Part shown: positions 1-12,100 of the stretch, in pieces
How positions within the stretch are numbered: the first letter of the stretch is position 1
Layout of the letters: each line of letters opens with the position of its first letter
Source of the DNA: Prunella strophiata
Taxonomy: Eukaryota > Chordata > Aves > Passeriformes > Prunellidae
Assembly (NCBI GenBank): GCA_036583965.1
Contig: JAZBQD010000030.1
Location: forward strand, 89,263,300 to 89,327,299
DNA: 64,000 bases
Direction of reading: 5' to 3'
Notes under the pieces: model-generated
Told to the model about the DNA's origin: nothing
The model's input: the letters and a program-made list of their open reading frames with translations, nothing else
Databases searched by the model: none
Made by a program: the position numbers and the translations under genes

Positions 1-271
1 AATAATCTCAACTGGGCACACATTCAAACCAAATTTTCTATTGCTGCATTTGTGTAATTTACCACACTTGTTATGAGCTGCAGGTTTACTGTGTGTTCAC
101 AGCTCAGCAGATGAAGATGTTACCCTGTTAGAGGAAGGCCAAAGAGCAGTGAGCAATTTCACAGTATGGACATTGAAGCAGGGATTTCACACCTCAGAGA
201 ATGATGTGACAATCCTAGCATGCTGTTCCAAGCCAGCATTTTAATTAAGAGTTTTCTTCTTTTGCCCTCAG
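1..271 (+). other. GRTP1: GRTP1 last intron (3' part)
   Basis: Non-coding sequence before the last GRTP1 exon. It ends in a polypyrimidine tract and AG at 270-271. No other feature is seen. Confidence 0.7.
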
Positions 272-361
272 AAAATATTCACTGATCCTGGAAGCTTATC
301 CATGGCAACAATCAACAAACTCCGAGAGACTTGCAGGGAGAAGGTGCTTTCTCAGGGATAA
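272..361 (+). CDS. GRTP1: GRTP1 last coding exon (gene partial, enters from left)
   Basis: The exon follows a pyrimidine-rich acceptor (tttgccctcag, ending at 271) and encodes 29 residues, KIFTDPGSLS... to ...EKVLSQG, then TAA at 359-361. This resembles my memory of the C-terminus of growth-hormone-regulated TBC protein 1, which ends in a similar ...RARLLAQG. GRTP1 is a TBC-domain protein expected to act as a GTPase activator for Rab proteins. The TBC domain itself lies outside the window. Neighbour order supports the call: GRTP1 lies beyond LAMP1 in the conserved vertebrate block. The gene is convergent with LAMP1. Only this tail is visible, so the call rests on a short match plus synteny. 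Confidence 0.8.
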   Translation, partial: KIFTDPGSLSMATINKLRETCREKVLSQG

Positions 362-762
362 CATGCCAGATGTAACCAGGTGGTCAGATACTACAGCAAT
401 TGACACATTCCTCTATTTGCACTGATTAAAGCACACTTTAAGCTTTCCATGAATTAATTGACACTTGACCAATTTTTCCTGCCTTTTAAGTAAGTGTGTT
501 AACACTTCGTACTGTATGTCAGATTTGATAACTGGAACTGGTGGTTCTGTTATTGTTTGTTGGTGGTGTGTTGTTTTTATTTTTTAAGGATTAAGGTATC
601 TTCAGACTAGAATGTGATCAATGTCAGGACCCTCCTTTTAAATAAATAGTCCCAGGGAATTTTGTAATATTAAAAGCAAACAGATGTATAAAATTATGTA
701 TTACTGTGTTAACTGTGAGACCATTACCATTTGTACAAAATAAATTAATTTAATTTGTCAGA
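362..762 (+). other. GRTP1: GRTP1 3' untranslated region
   Basis: AT-rich sequence after the stop codon. AATAAA motifs lie at 641-646 and 739-744. The second is followed about 20 bases later by a GT-rich stretch (cctgttttgtggtgtag), so cleavage near 760 is the better guess. The exact end is inferred. Confidence 0.6.
739..744 (+). terminator. GRTP1: GRTP1 poly(A) signal AATAAA
   Basis: A canonical hexamer followed by a T/GT-rich downstream element at about 762-780. An upstream hexamer at 641-646 is an alternative, shorter end. Confidence 0.6.
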
Positions 763-764
763 AC

Positions 765-2185
765 CTGTTTTGTGGTGTAGAGAGTAAATTATGTGATCTG
801 AGTCCTGACTGCCAGTCATTGGATGGAATACAAGCATCTTTTTCCTCACTACTCTCACATAAGGAACTCAAATACAGCAAAGTGCAGGACAAGAGAGCAA
901 TCAGTGATCATCACCAGCAGTTGATCTATGCAGTGTGAGATAGAGCAGCTGTAGTGCAACTCTCCCACACCCTAAAAATTTGAGGAGAAACACTTGTAAG
1001 GACATCCACAAACAGACTTCTTTGACAGGGAAAGACACGGCGCAGTTCCTAAGTCTGTATTGGCACCGGGCCACTTCCAGCCCTGCTGGGGCCAGGAGTC
1101 TGGGAATTGCTTTCCTGTCCGTACAGAGCCCTCTCGTGGCCAAATCCTCTCCTTCCAGCTGGGGAAAGGAGGAGAGACAACTGGAGAACTTCGAGGGGTT
1201 TTATGTTCCATGTGCAACAACTAATTTGGAAATCCTCACCTTTTAACAGCACAATCCTTTTCAGACTTTCTCCAAGCTCTCTTTATTCTTTGTGAAACAT
1301 AGCTTCCCCCTATCTTGCAAATTGAGATTTTTTTTATTCCTCAGCAGGAAAACAAAAATCACCTTCTTCAGAGAAGTAGAGGAGTGCTCTTCTAGACAAC
1401 TGAAGACTTCTACTCAACCATGATTCTGACCTATCCTATCCTTTATGGTACCAGACATACACCCTTTTCCTCAAGTACTGAATTATAAGGACAGTAGCAG
1501 TAACATACTCCTAGTATGGCAGCAGGTGTTGGAAAACACTATTCACTACTAGGAAAATTCACAGCTTCCAGTTACCTTCAAGCTTGCAGGGCATTAGTCC
1601 AAAGCCAGCCTTACTGCCCTGCACTGGGTTCCCTTGGTCAGGAGTGCTCTGTGCAGTGCTGTGTGTGCCCCAGTTCCTGCCTGGCAGAGCTGGTACTGTT
1701 AACACAAAAGCCTTCCTGCAGCAGGGAGTCAGGGAAGCTTTAAACACCAAGGTACATTTCCAGCACATAACAAGGTACACAGCCCTCAGCAGATGTGCAT
1801 TTCCTACTTGGTGGAAAGTAGGAAACTTTGAAACTTCAAAATCAAACATGAAATGTCATTCACACAGTCCTTAGACTAAGAACCTTAGCAGCACTGTCAG
1901 AAAGTGAGGCTTAGGCAGTGTCTCGGGAAGTGACAGTTCAAAGAGTTAACTCCTCCAGGTCTCAGGTTACCAACACAAACTGAAAAACGAACCTGATTAC
2001 AGCACACACACACACACACACACACTATTAAGGTTTTCCTTTGTGCCACAAAGAAAAAACTTAAGCACTTGTTCAACTCCACACTAAAGCTTGTCTCAAG
2101 TTTCCCAAGTATAGCCAAACCATGATTTCAGCCCTCAATAAATGGTCAACAAATGGTTTTAAGAGTGGTCAGCAATACTAAGACA
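765..2185. other. Convergent intergenic gap between GRTP1 and LAMP1
   Basis: Both flanking genes end into this stretch. It holds a short (CA)n run at 2003-2025 and no convincing exon. Reading frames around 900-1300 on both strands lack splice logic and family resemblance. Confidence 0.6.
2003..2025. repeat. (CA)n microsatellite
   Basis: An uninterrupted run of about 11 CA units just beyond the LAMP1 poly(A) region. Confidence 0.95.
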
Positions 2186-2189
2186 TACA

Positions 2190-3055
2190 GAAAAAAAAGT
2201 GTCTTTATTAGCATTGTTACAGGCAATGCATACATAAGAACTGATCCTTAAAGTGTACAACCCCCCAGCCAAGTTTAAAGCAATAGAATCAGCAGATTGA
2301 GATCTATATTGTACACATGTGCAGTAACAGGATCACTCTAAACCTTCCAACAGAACAGACTGAAATAACTTTACAAAAAAAAGTAAATAAAAATAACACC
2401 CATTTTAAAAAAGTACCAGCTCCTAACAAGCTGGCATAGCATCAAAAATATCAAACAGGGGAGTTGTCCAATCATAAAGAGTTCCTGTAAGGTTTGAGTA
2501 TTGCGTCATTCACACCCTGCATGTGCCAGGCATTGAGTTTAAAGCTTAGTAAAAAATACACACCTAAGAGACAAGGTGAAGTTCAGGTTTTAGATTTCAA
2601 TTTTGTCAGTTGTTACTAAATTTTTTCAAACTGCATCATCAGTATACTTAACATCATCGCTCAATGGCAGCGGTGCAAATAATGAACCTTTTCCCTTTGT
2701 TAAGAGTTCTGAAATTGAGTCAGAGTTAGCAACATCCCTCTCTGGAATCTGTAGCTGACATAATCTTACGCCAATTCCAAAAAAGCACCCTTAAAAACTT
2801 TTAGCTTGTTTCTAAGTGGGTAAATATTAAAACTAGTTAGCAAAATTAAACACCAGAATCTTCAGAAGTTATTTTTGTGCATAGTTAAATGCTGCAAGAT
2901 GATTTCACATTTAATAAAGCAGACTTTAAAGAAGCAATTTGCAAGAAAAGATGTTACCTTACAATATCAACCAGTTCAGGGGAGATGTAGAGGGGATTCT
3001 TTCCCCCAGCCTCTTGCAATTGCTTTTAATCTATGCTGGATTTTAGTGCAAGTAA
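2190..3055 (-). other. LAMP1: LAMP1 3' untranslated region
   Basis: AT-rich sequence after the stop, about 0.86 kb, reaching the AATAAA at 2209-2204. The cleavage point is estimated. Confidence 0.65.
2204..2209 (-). terminator. LAMP1: LAMP1 poly(A) signal AATAAA
   Basis: A canonical hexamer on the minus strand, about 0.85 kb after the stop. No other minus-strand AATAAA was noticed between it and the stop. Confidence 0.6.
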
Positions 3056-3195
3056 TTAAATTGTTTGATATCCAGCATGGCTCCTCTTTCTGCCAATCAG
3101 GTAAGCAATCAGGACAATTAGAACAAGACCAGCAAGGGCTGCACCAACTATTATAGGGATCAGCATGTTATTTTCATCCAGTTGACATTCTTCCA
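3056..3195 (-). CDS. LAMP1: LAMP1 coding exon 9 (membrane span and tail)
   Basis: Residues 371-416: last luminal Cys (VEECQLDENNMLIP), one hydrophobic helix (IIVGAALAGLVLIVLIAYLI) and the 11-residue tail RKRSHAGYQTI, identical to human. TAA at 3058-3056. Confidence 0.98.
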
Positions 3196-6100
3196 CTGAA
3201 GAGAGAGAAAAAGATCCATGTTAGGTACTAGTGCACCAACAGATGGCTACATCCAGAACTTCAGCATTCTGCTCTCAGCATGTAGATAAAACTGGCTCAG
3301 CTAGCTTGTCAACAATGAAAAGGAAGCCAGGTCCACTAACTATGATCACTCAGGATGAAGTCTTGCTAGCACCAGCTGTATACACAATATGGAAATTATA
3401 CTGATTGTTTCCTCCTCGAGCTGTTAGTTACACACAAATTTAGCCATCATAAATATCCACATTACCCTTCCCACAGTCATTTTGCCTTCATCATAGTCAC
3501 AAGGGACAGGTTTGCCCCTTTCACACAACTGTCTGCACACAGTTTGGAGGGAAAGGTAGCACCCTTCCTGAACTCTTCTCTGGACCATCAGGAACAAGTC
3601 CAAGTTGTTTCACAGTTTTTTACATACTTCTCACACTACCCTGAACTTGGACATCTTAATCAGCCCCCACATCATCTGTAGTGGGGCATGCAAAGGCTAA
3701 GCATAGCACCCACAAGCTGACATTTGACTACAGAATGTTGTATCTATATTTGAGTATACTTCACAAATCTTGGATTTGACAGGGGCTGCCAAATGCAAAC
3801 CTCTTACCTGGTCCAAATTTGTCTCCATCAATCTTGAAAATCTGGACCTGAACATTAAATACATTGACAAGGGCTTGGTCCGAGACCTGCAGATTCTCCT
3901 CAGAACTGCACTTGTAGGAGTTCCCTACTGAAGCTCTCAGTTCACTCATGCTGTTGTTTGATGCTTCAAATCTTAGGATCTGTGTAAGAGAAACTCTTAT
4001 TATATAAATCTGAAAGAGCAGGAGCTGTAAGCTCATAAAGCCACACTCATCCCCAACATTTCTCATATGTTATTTAATGCAGGTTACCCTTAAAGAAGTA
4101 GTCACTCAAGAGAGTAGATTTTTTTAGAAGTCCTTACTTTTTGCTTCAGAAGGCAGGGTCGTGCTTACACTCACACCTTGCAGGAAGAATTTTTCAGCAC
4201 TTGCATTCTTTAAAAAAAAAAAACCAAACCAACAAATCAGTAGTAGTCATTTAAGATGATGATGTACAATATAAGCTGTTCATGTTCAGGTTTCCAATCT
4301 GTATGCATTTTGAGAAAGGATTTTTAAAATGTAGACCACAAATGGGATTAGCATCCCGAGGAGGTGTTTGGTTGGACTTCAGGAGAAAAAAGCTACAGAA
4401 AGTATGCACCTTAAGGAAGAATATTTTGTGAGAAGGCAAAGAGCCAGAGAAAGAAGGCCTTGTCACCCCCAAACTGTTGACCTGACTTCCACACTGCAAG
4501 CACAGTCCCACCCATGGCTTAAGCAGCATACTTGCAGAGAACTTGGTACCCCACAGAGCTCTAGAATAATTTAATAACAACAGCTCAATGTGATCAGCAT
4601 AAAAAGGAGCATGAAGCTCTGACAAACAGTGGATTCAGTCCTCAAAGGTATGCAGCTCTAATACAGCACCTGGGGCAGAGCTGTGGGAAACAGGATTTCC
4701 AGCCATCATAGGAGACCAGAAGACAAGCACACTTGGCCTCTGGGCTGTACACAGAATATTAATGAGGACTTAAATCCAGCTCCAGGCTTAAAATTAGATT
4801 AGATGCCCACTTGTCACAGACTGCTCCCAGTTTTGGCAAGAAGCCTTAAAGAGTAAGCAATACAATCTTCAAGGAAGTTCCCACTCCAAACAAAATACTT
4901 TTCCATGTACACATATGTAGGTGTGCATATATACACAAACATATTCTTTTCACACAGTGGTACCCAAGCATAAAACCCACTAAATCCTAGTATTAAAACC
5001 AAAGGAACTAGTTACTCTCTTTGTAGCTTTTTTCCTGTTGCACTTGCCCCAGTTAGTTTTCCCACATGGAAAGTGCTGCAGACCCTACAGGCTTGGTGCA
5101 GAGATTCTTACCAATGCAAACTGGAAGATGACCCTTGTTTTCTCAAAAGTCAGGTTCAACAAGGCAGATGTATTGTCACATCTCCCAGAAGAAGTTGTAT
5201 TCTGTGGTACGAAATTCAGCACATCCAAACCCATCTGTGAGAGGAAGAGGAGCAGTTATGACACTTGAAGAGACTGAGCACATCACCTTACACTCAGTTG
5301 AGGTGTGGCTGGCTTGTGTCTCATGCCTACAGTGTTGTGTTTGCCCTGTGTTCCAGACAGCAGGGCAGACCTGTGCAGGTTGCACCTCAGTTACCAGGCT
5401 GACACACAACTAAGGACACATCTAACAAATCCTTCTGCAGCCCTGACTGGCTGCAGGCAAGAACCCAACTCCTTTCTCCACACAAACTGCTTTGGTCCTT
5501 GTAGCATAAGAAAAAACATCAAGAACCACCACACTACACAAAGGGCAAGATGCTATAAAATACTGCTTTGATATAAGGTAAAAGGAATTAAGGGGACCAC
5601 CTGTGAGCACAATCATCTTGCATGTCCTTTCAGTTCAAAATGTTTTAGCTTTGTCCATGGTTCATGATTTTATACTGTCTTTCATCTGCAGAAGGCTGTG
5701 GGTTAAATGCCACTTGCCAAACAATGAAATAGAAACCCTTTCAGTAGCTCTTAGCTGATCCTCACTTTACTAGAAACCTTGCCACCTCCTCACTGGTCAC
5801 TACACCAGAAATCAGCTGTTCCACCAGAAGCAGAGCACCAGAATCAGGGAATTTCACACAATTAAAGTGGCTAAAACATAGTTACCATCACAACAAGCCA
5901 CTGTAAAGCTACACACTAGCTATAAGTGATCATGATTTTACCTTTCAGTCATCAGCATCATAAATAAATGCAGTAGTTCCTTTTGCAAACCACTGCTTCC
6001 TGTTGGGGGGATTCAACAGTCCCTTTGGGACTCTGGGTTTGTCCATAGAGCTGGCAAGCCAGGTTCTGCACCAGTAGTGGAGGGAAAGAATTTGTGCCAG

Positions 6101-9100
6101 GGCTGGATCTTACATAAACCTTGGGGTTTTTTTTTTTTTGTTTTTTGTTTTTTTTTTTTTTTTTTCCTATTAAAATTAGCTGTTAAGTAGCTTTTAAGCA
6201 TCAAAGTCAAACCCAAATGTCTTCAGTGCTGGTTGGAGGGTAATTAAGTCACAAGCCTGTCTAGTTTACAGGAGTAATTTTCCCTTCTACTAGTCATTCA
6301 CTCTTTCTATTCCTCAGGCCAAATTTCTGTATTTTATTTAAGAGTTTAAAAAACTTGTTTCAATTGTAAATTTGATAACAGGATTCCCCTACTCATATCT
6401 TGGTAACTTTTACTACTTCTCTTAAATGACCATATATATACACTTCCTGTATTCAACAGACAAGTTTAACACTGCTTTTAGTGAATGGAATAATCCTTAA
6501 GAACCACTTTCAGTACAAGTGTTTGGAATGTCACTAGTCCAGACCAGGTTAAGCAATTCAAATAGAGGATAATAATGGATGAACATAAACACCTGGGCTT
6601 TTAAAAGAAAAAGGTTAGCTTATAATAATTTACCAAGTCTTCCCCAAAGAAGAAATTTGAAGGCTTTGAAGAAACAAAAATCAATATGTACCTTTTCATC
6701 TTTTTTTGGATAGGTGATATTAAGCTGTAAGCCCATGTAGGCAAGTACACAGGTTCCATTTGGACCAGTCACATTGTATTTACCAACTGCAGGATTTGGG
6801 GGTGATGATGTTGGTGCTGGGCTAGTTGTTGGAACCTGGCTAGTAGTCTGTTTAGGAGTTGTAGGCACCATAGTAGTAGTAGAGACCATATCTTCAGCAC
6901 ATTCTGTCTCTGCAGAGAAAGGAAAACAGTCATTACCAAACAAAATGAAGCTGTGGGATGATCTACCTTTTTAATCCTCAAGGAAAAGGACAATGCAATT
7001 TCAAGTAGCTTTTTTCCTAATAAAAGATAATAAAAGCTCAGAAACACAATGGTAAAGCATTACCTGAAGTCTTGGTGTAAAGTCTGAGACCCTTTAAAGC
7101 AAGGCATGTGAAAATTACACCTCTGCTGGTAATTTACTGAAGTTCATGGTGACCACATCCACTTTCATTCACATCCATAATTTCACTTTGCCAGTGTGAC
7201 AGAGCCAGCGTTCCTGCTGCCTGTTCACAGCCAGGCTGGGATCCCTATCACTCCCTGGGCACTCATGTGGGGAAAGCAGAGAACAGTTCTCCTGCTCATT
7301 GTTCAAAGTGATCTCCCAGGAGATGTGTCCTCCTTCCCCTCACTCTCATTATTCTGGCAATACCCAGAGCAGCCTTAAGCTACTGCTCTGGCTCTTCTGT
7401 CCTTAACAGGGGGATTCTAAGACACTGCTTCTGATGCCAAGTTTTCTGCTGTATCCTCTCACATCCATCCTCCCTTCAACCCTGCATGAGGAGCCACCTT
7501 CCACAGGGTTAACAAGGCTGTGAAGGTGTGCAAGTTCACCTTCTCTTTTCATCCAGTCCAGCAGCAACTTCCAAGGGAACAGTGACTCTGATTTATTTGC
7601 CAGACTACTTGGAAACATGTGGCAGCAAGATCTTAACTCGATCTGGGAGCCAAGAAGGTTCCTGCATTGAACATCTAAGCCAAAACCAAAGGTCATAACA
7701 AAGACATTACTAAAGTAGAGACTTCCATGTTCCAAGCCAAGGTCATCACCACATGCCAGGGATAACAACTTGCAGCTTTTTAAGGACAACAGCAACTGCA
7801 GCAACAATCAACTCTCACTCAAAGGGCCTACTTCTAAAATTTAATGCATACATATTTCACAGATATAAGACACCTAATAAATAGCCTTAAACAGTTTAAG
7901 CAGCTTAATTTTTGATTATGGCTCAGAAAGAAGAACTCTAATCGCACCATCTGCAGTCACATACACTCCAACAGAGCATGCTTTCCTATTTCTACTCCAC
8001 ACCTGGAAAGTCCAAGAGCAGAATGAAGGTGGATGAAGGAGGAGTGATCCTGTATTCTGTAGACTGATACTGGTCTGATCCTAAAATGCAATCATTTCCT
8101 AACAAACCAAAAAGCATCTTTCTGGGTACTTCAATGGAGAATTACCCTCTATCTGCAAGGCCTCAACACATAGAGGCTTTTCTTTAAGTTGCCAGAGATG
8201 GAAACAACCAAATCACACCGAGTGGAAGTTTAGCCTAGTTGGAGTTTTGATACATTATTTTTACTGAACTGATTTAGAGCAGTTTCTAGTAGCTTTTCAG
8301 GACAGATCAAAAGATGAGACAAATCCTTATGTCTTTTCTTGACAGTTACAGGAAAGCAGCTGGCAAAACTACCAACAGAGAGAAAATGGAAGTCTCCCTT
8401 TCAGAGCTGCAGATAACCACTACCATCCCCTCAGTCACTAACTTCTAGTACACTGACAGAAGTCACAATTTCTAGTTACACAGATGCACAGAATATTGAC
8501 CCTTCTTCCCTTCAGTGAGCCTTGTACCGATCACCGGCAGAAATATCCTTCCATTAAAGATTTGCAGAGAAAAGAAAAACATTAAGGAAAAATTCCAGAT
8601 CTAAAGTTTATCAATAACTAGCTGCCTAAGGAAAAGGGGAAGGCTCAAACCTACAAGAATGGAACCAGAGGACTATATAAAAGCAGATCTTAAAGTCTTA
8701 AAAAGAAAAGTATTACACACCAGGGAGATTTTATTGAAGTTTTGTAAAAGTTAAAGATCAGCTTTTCCCCAGTGTCCTGTCTTATGCTTGAGCCTGCTGA
8801 TAAATGATCACTTACCATACTTACCTCGTAAAACAATTAGATCAAAGTTCCATAATTAAAAAAAAAAAAAAATATATATATATAGTTCTGAAGACTGCAG
8901 TAATAGAAATCAGGGTTTGGTGTGGGTTTTTTAAAGCATAAATGTAGGTACACATCTTTACTGCAAACTAGTTCACTGAATGGAAAAGTTTGATCAAGGG
9001 AATGATATATACAAATCTGAGCCAATCATTTGAAGCAGCCATAAAAGAAGTCAATGCCACTATTATCCTGCATCAGGCAAGGTATTTTTCACAGAAATGG

Positions 9101-12100
9101 GACAAGGTAGAGATACTCCAGTAGAAGCCACTTGTTCATTGTAACCATTCCATGCTAGCACTGACTACCCTAATTTTTAATATTTGTTTCAACTTAGCAG
9201 GTGCATAAATGGGATTAACAGCTGAAAGAAAGTTCTACATCCCAAGGAAAATGAAGACTCAAAGTAAAGCAAAGACTTATCACTCCTTAAGATAGTATGG
9301 GTGATCAACTTATACAGCTCTTTTGTGTTTGAAGACTGCTGCCACAAAAGCAAAGGACATGAACACACCATGAAGTAATTTGCCTTTAATAATTTGAGGT
9401 AAAATTCCACACTACTTTTCAATACAAACGATCAGAATAAAAATCTGACTTTGTGATTGTGCCTGAAAGAGAAAAACCTGACTTTTACAGCTGATATAAA
9501 ACCTCCTGCAGGAAGATGTACATTTCTGCTCTCTACAGACCAATTCTCTACTGTCTGCCATTATTTCACTAATTTTCCCCAGAGCACACAGTAACTAGTT
9601 CAAATTACTTTGGTAGAGGCCATAATGCTTGGAAAGTTATCAGATACCTCATAAACTAGGGTTTTGGCCATGTGCCCACTCAACCTATTGCACATGTGTT
9701 TAATACCCATACTCATGAAGAGCCCAGTACAATACCCATGGGAACCCAGGGCACTATCCCCTAGCCATGGATTCTGACATCCTACAGAGAAAACCTGAGG
9801 CAAGTCCATTAATTTCAAAAGATGCTGTTGTCAGAGTTTTAGATTCAGTACTCACCTTAAATGTGATTAGTCAGGACTTAAAAAGGAATAACCTATTATT
9901 GGAAATATTAGCTCATCAAGTACATTTTCTGTTACAAGATACTTACTGTTCACACTGAAAGTGCCATTTGTGAGATAGGCTTCCAAAGTGACATTGCTAA
10001 AAGTAACATTCACACTCTTCATATTGATGTGCTTGGAGTTGATGCATCTGTATTTTGTGCCCATATGTGCCTGAATGATACTTTTATGTGATACAGTCTT
10101 CACACCTCCTGTAAAAAAATACATTGCATTAGTATGTACCTGTATTCAAAGAAAGGACTTAGTATTATATCTAGAAGGGTTTCACAATAACAACAGTAAG
10201 TTTTTATTTTACCTGTAGTTGAATTTGGGAATAAAGTTGCATCTGACAGATTGTAGTGAAAAACTAACTCTTCAACTTGGTACTTGTCTGCAGATTCTGA
10301 GAAATTCAGGCTTAATGAATGTCCTCCTCCAAAATCCAATACCAGGACTGGATGAGATGTGTTATCTTTACCACATGAGCTCTGTGGGTCTACTGAAGCA
10401 TTTTGTGGAAGAAAAAAGCGTACAAACTGTGGGGTAGAAAATAAAACACATGTAAGCTTTTTAAATATCCTGTGAAACTGTTACAAACATACAGCAGATA
10501 TTAATATATGTCTACTTATATACCAGGATATAGCAAGCAGTGTGTTACTGGCATTCAAGTTTGAGAATCTTGCTCTCTGAAATTGGAGTAAACAGTACAT
10601 ACTCACAGCACCTCTCAGACTTTTTTTCCTCCTAAACCAGCAATATGAATTTGCAGGTACTTCTGTACTACAAGAATCAAATCTGGCAAACTCTGGATAC
10701 GCAAAAAATGAGAGAATTTAAGCTTTGCTTCTTGTAGTACAGCTGAGTAAGAACAAAAGCAAACTGTATACCCTACGTATCTTGGCTGTAATACTTTGAG
10801 TTTATTACAAATTGTGAAGAAATGTGATATCTGAAGACCAATACAACGTTTACTGTGAAGTTCTGAGCTTACTGTTTACAATCAGAAACAGACAAAAGTA
10901 TGTTATGAAAGAAGTCAGTTCTGAATGCAAACACATATACCAGTATCAGCAGGATTTCAGACCATCAGGATTTCAGACCATCCGTGAAAACACGGATTAT
11001 ACAATACAAGGCTCAGTTCAAATCACACATAGCAATTGCACCACTGGTAAAGTAGTGGGATTTTTTTTAACCTTGTATTACACTGATGGCTAGGGAAAAA
11101 AAAATCAACAACACAAAACTGCAATAAGACTATAAATAATCCCCAATTTCTATTCAGTAGTGAAGAGACAAAAAACCCCAAAACTTATTTGTTAAGGTAA
11201 ATGCTTAATGTTCCATTAACAAGCTTTTGCTGTTAATATGGAACAATTTGTAAGCATTGCACTACTCTGTAGATACACTGAAAACTAGAGATTTGCTAAG
11301 TAGGTAGGTCACAGATTTCCAGGAGTTTAAAAAGTTTAAAAGCTATGTTTCAGTTCAGATTTAGTCCACATGAGTGTGACCAAGTTACCAAAAGAGAACT
11401 CATAGTATTTTTGTCCTTTACAGTTCCAGTGAAAGCCATTTTAGATATCAACAGGACAGGTGTGGAATTTCAGTAACAAAAGTAATTTCACATGTTTTGT
11501 TTGTTATTGTTTCAGGCAGCCTCAACCTTGCCGTTTAATTAGAAGCAGCATCCATAATAAAGAAAAGCTAATGCAACATGACTGGGACAGTAAAAATCTT
11601 TGTTGAAGCAGTTTTTCTTGCATAGGATACTCAGTGAAAGTTTAAATACTGCACACAATGCAAAGATACCACATATTTTATAAATACTAAAAATACTAAT
11701 AAATGACAAGCAGTCAGATACTCACTGCCCTTACCTCTTTTTGCACACTGGTTTTGTATTCCACTGAGAAGGCTACTGTCAAATCAGCAATTATGCAGAC
11801 CTTACCACTTGAATCTTTCACTTCAAATGAAGAGGAAGCCTGTAAAAAGCCTGACAAAAAATAAAAAGTGGTTAATTTGGTGTCACATAAATTTGCATTT
11901 TTAATCCCAAAGAGACAAATATGTACAACTGTACATTTTGGGAGTAAAGCTTTAGCATGAGTTGAGTTTGGAAACTTGGGCATTAAGAGTCTCTAGATTA
12001 GCTTCAACGTCACTAACAAACAGAAGACAATTTAAACACCTCATTTATAAAACTGCAAAGCCATCCAAACCAAAACTGTTGACGTTCTGGGTCCTCAGAG

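Larger units (their letters stand above)
3196..11734 (-). other. LAMP1: LAMP1 introns 2-8
   Basis: Intron positions: 10427-11734, 10109-10212 (only 104 bases), 6910-9946, 5235-6691, 4208-5111, 3980-4137 and 3196-3807. All use GT-AG. Contents are simple A or T runs (about 6125-6165 and 8858-8884) and a 16-base direct duplication at 10951-10982. Nothing else was recognised. The span given also includes exons 3 to 8. Confidence 0.75.

Noticed and set aside
6013..6216. A minus-strand frame with a Lys-rich run
   Set aside because: It is the translation of the interrupted T tract in LAMP1 intron 5.
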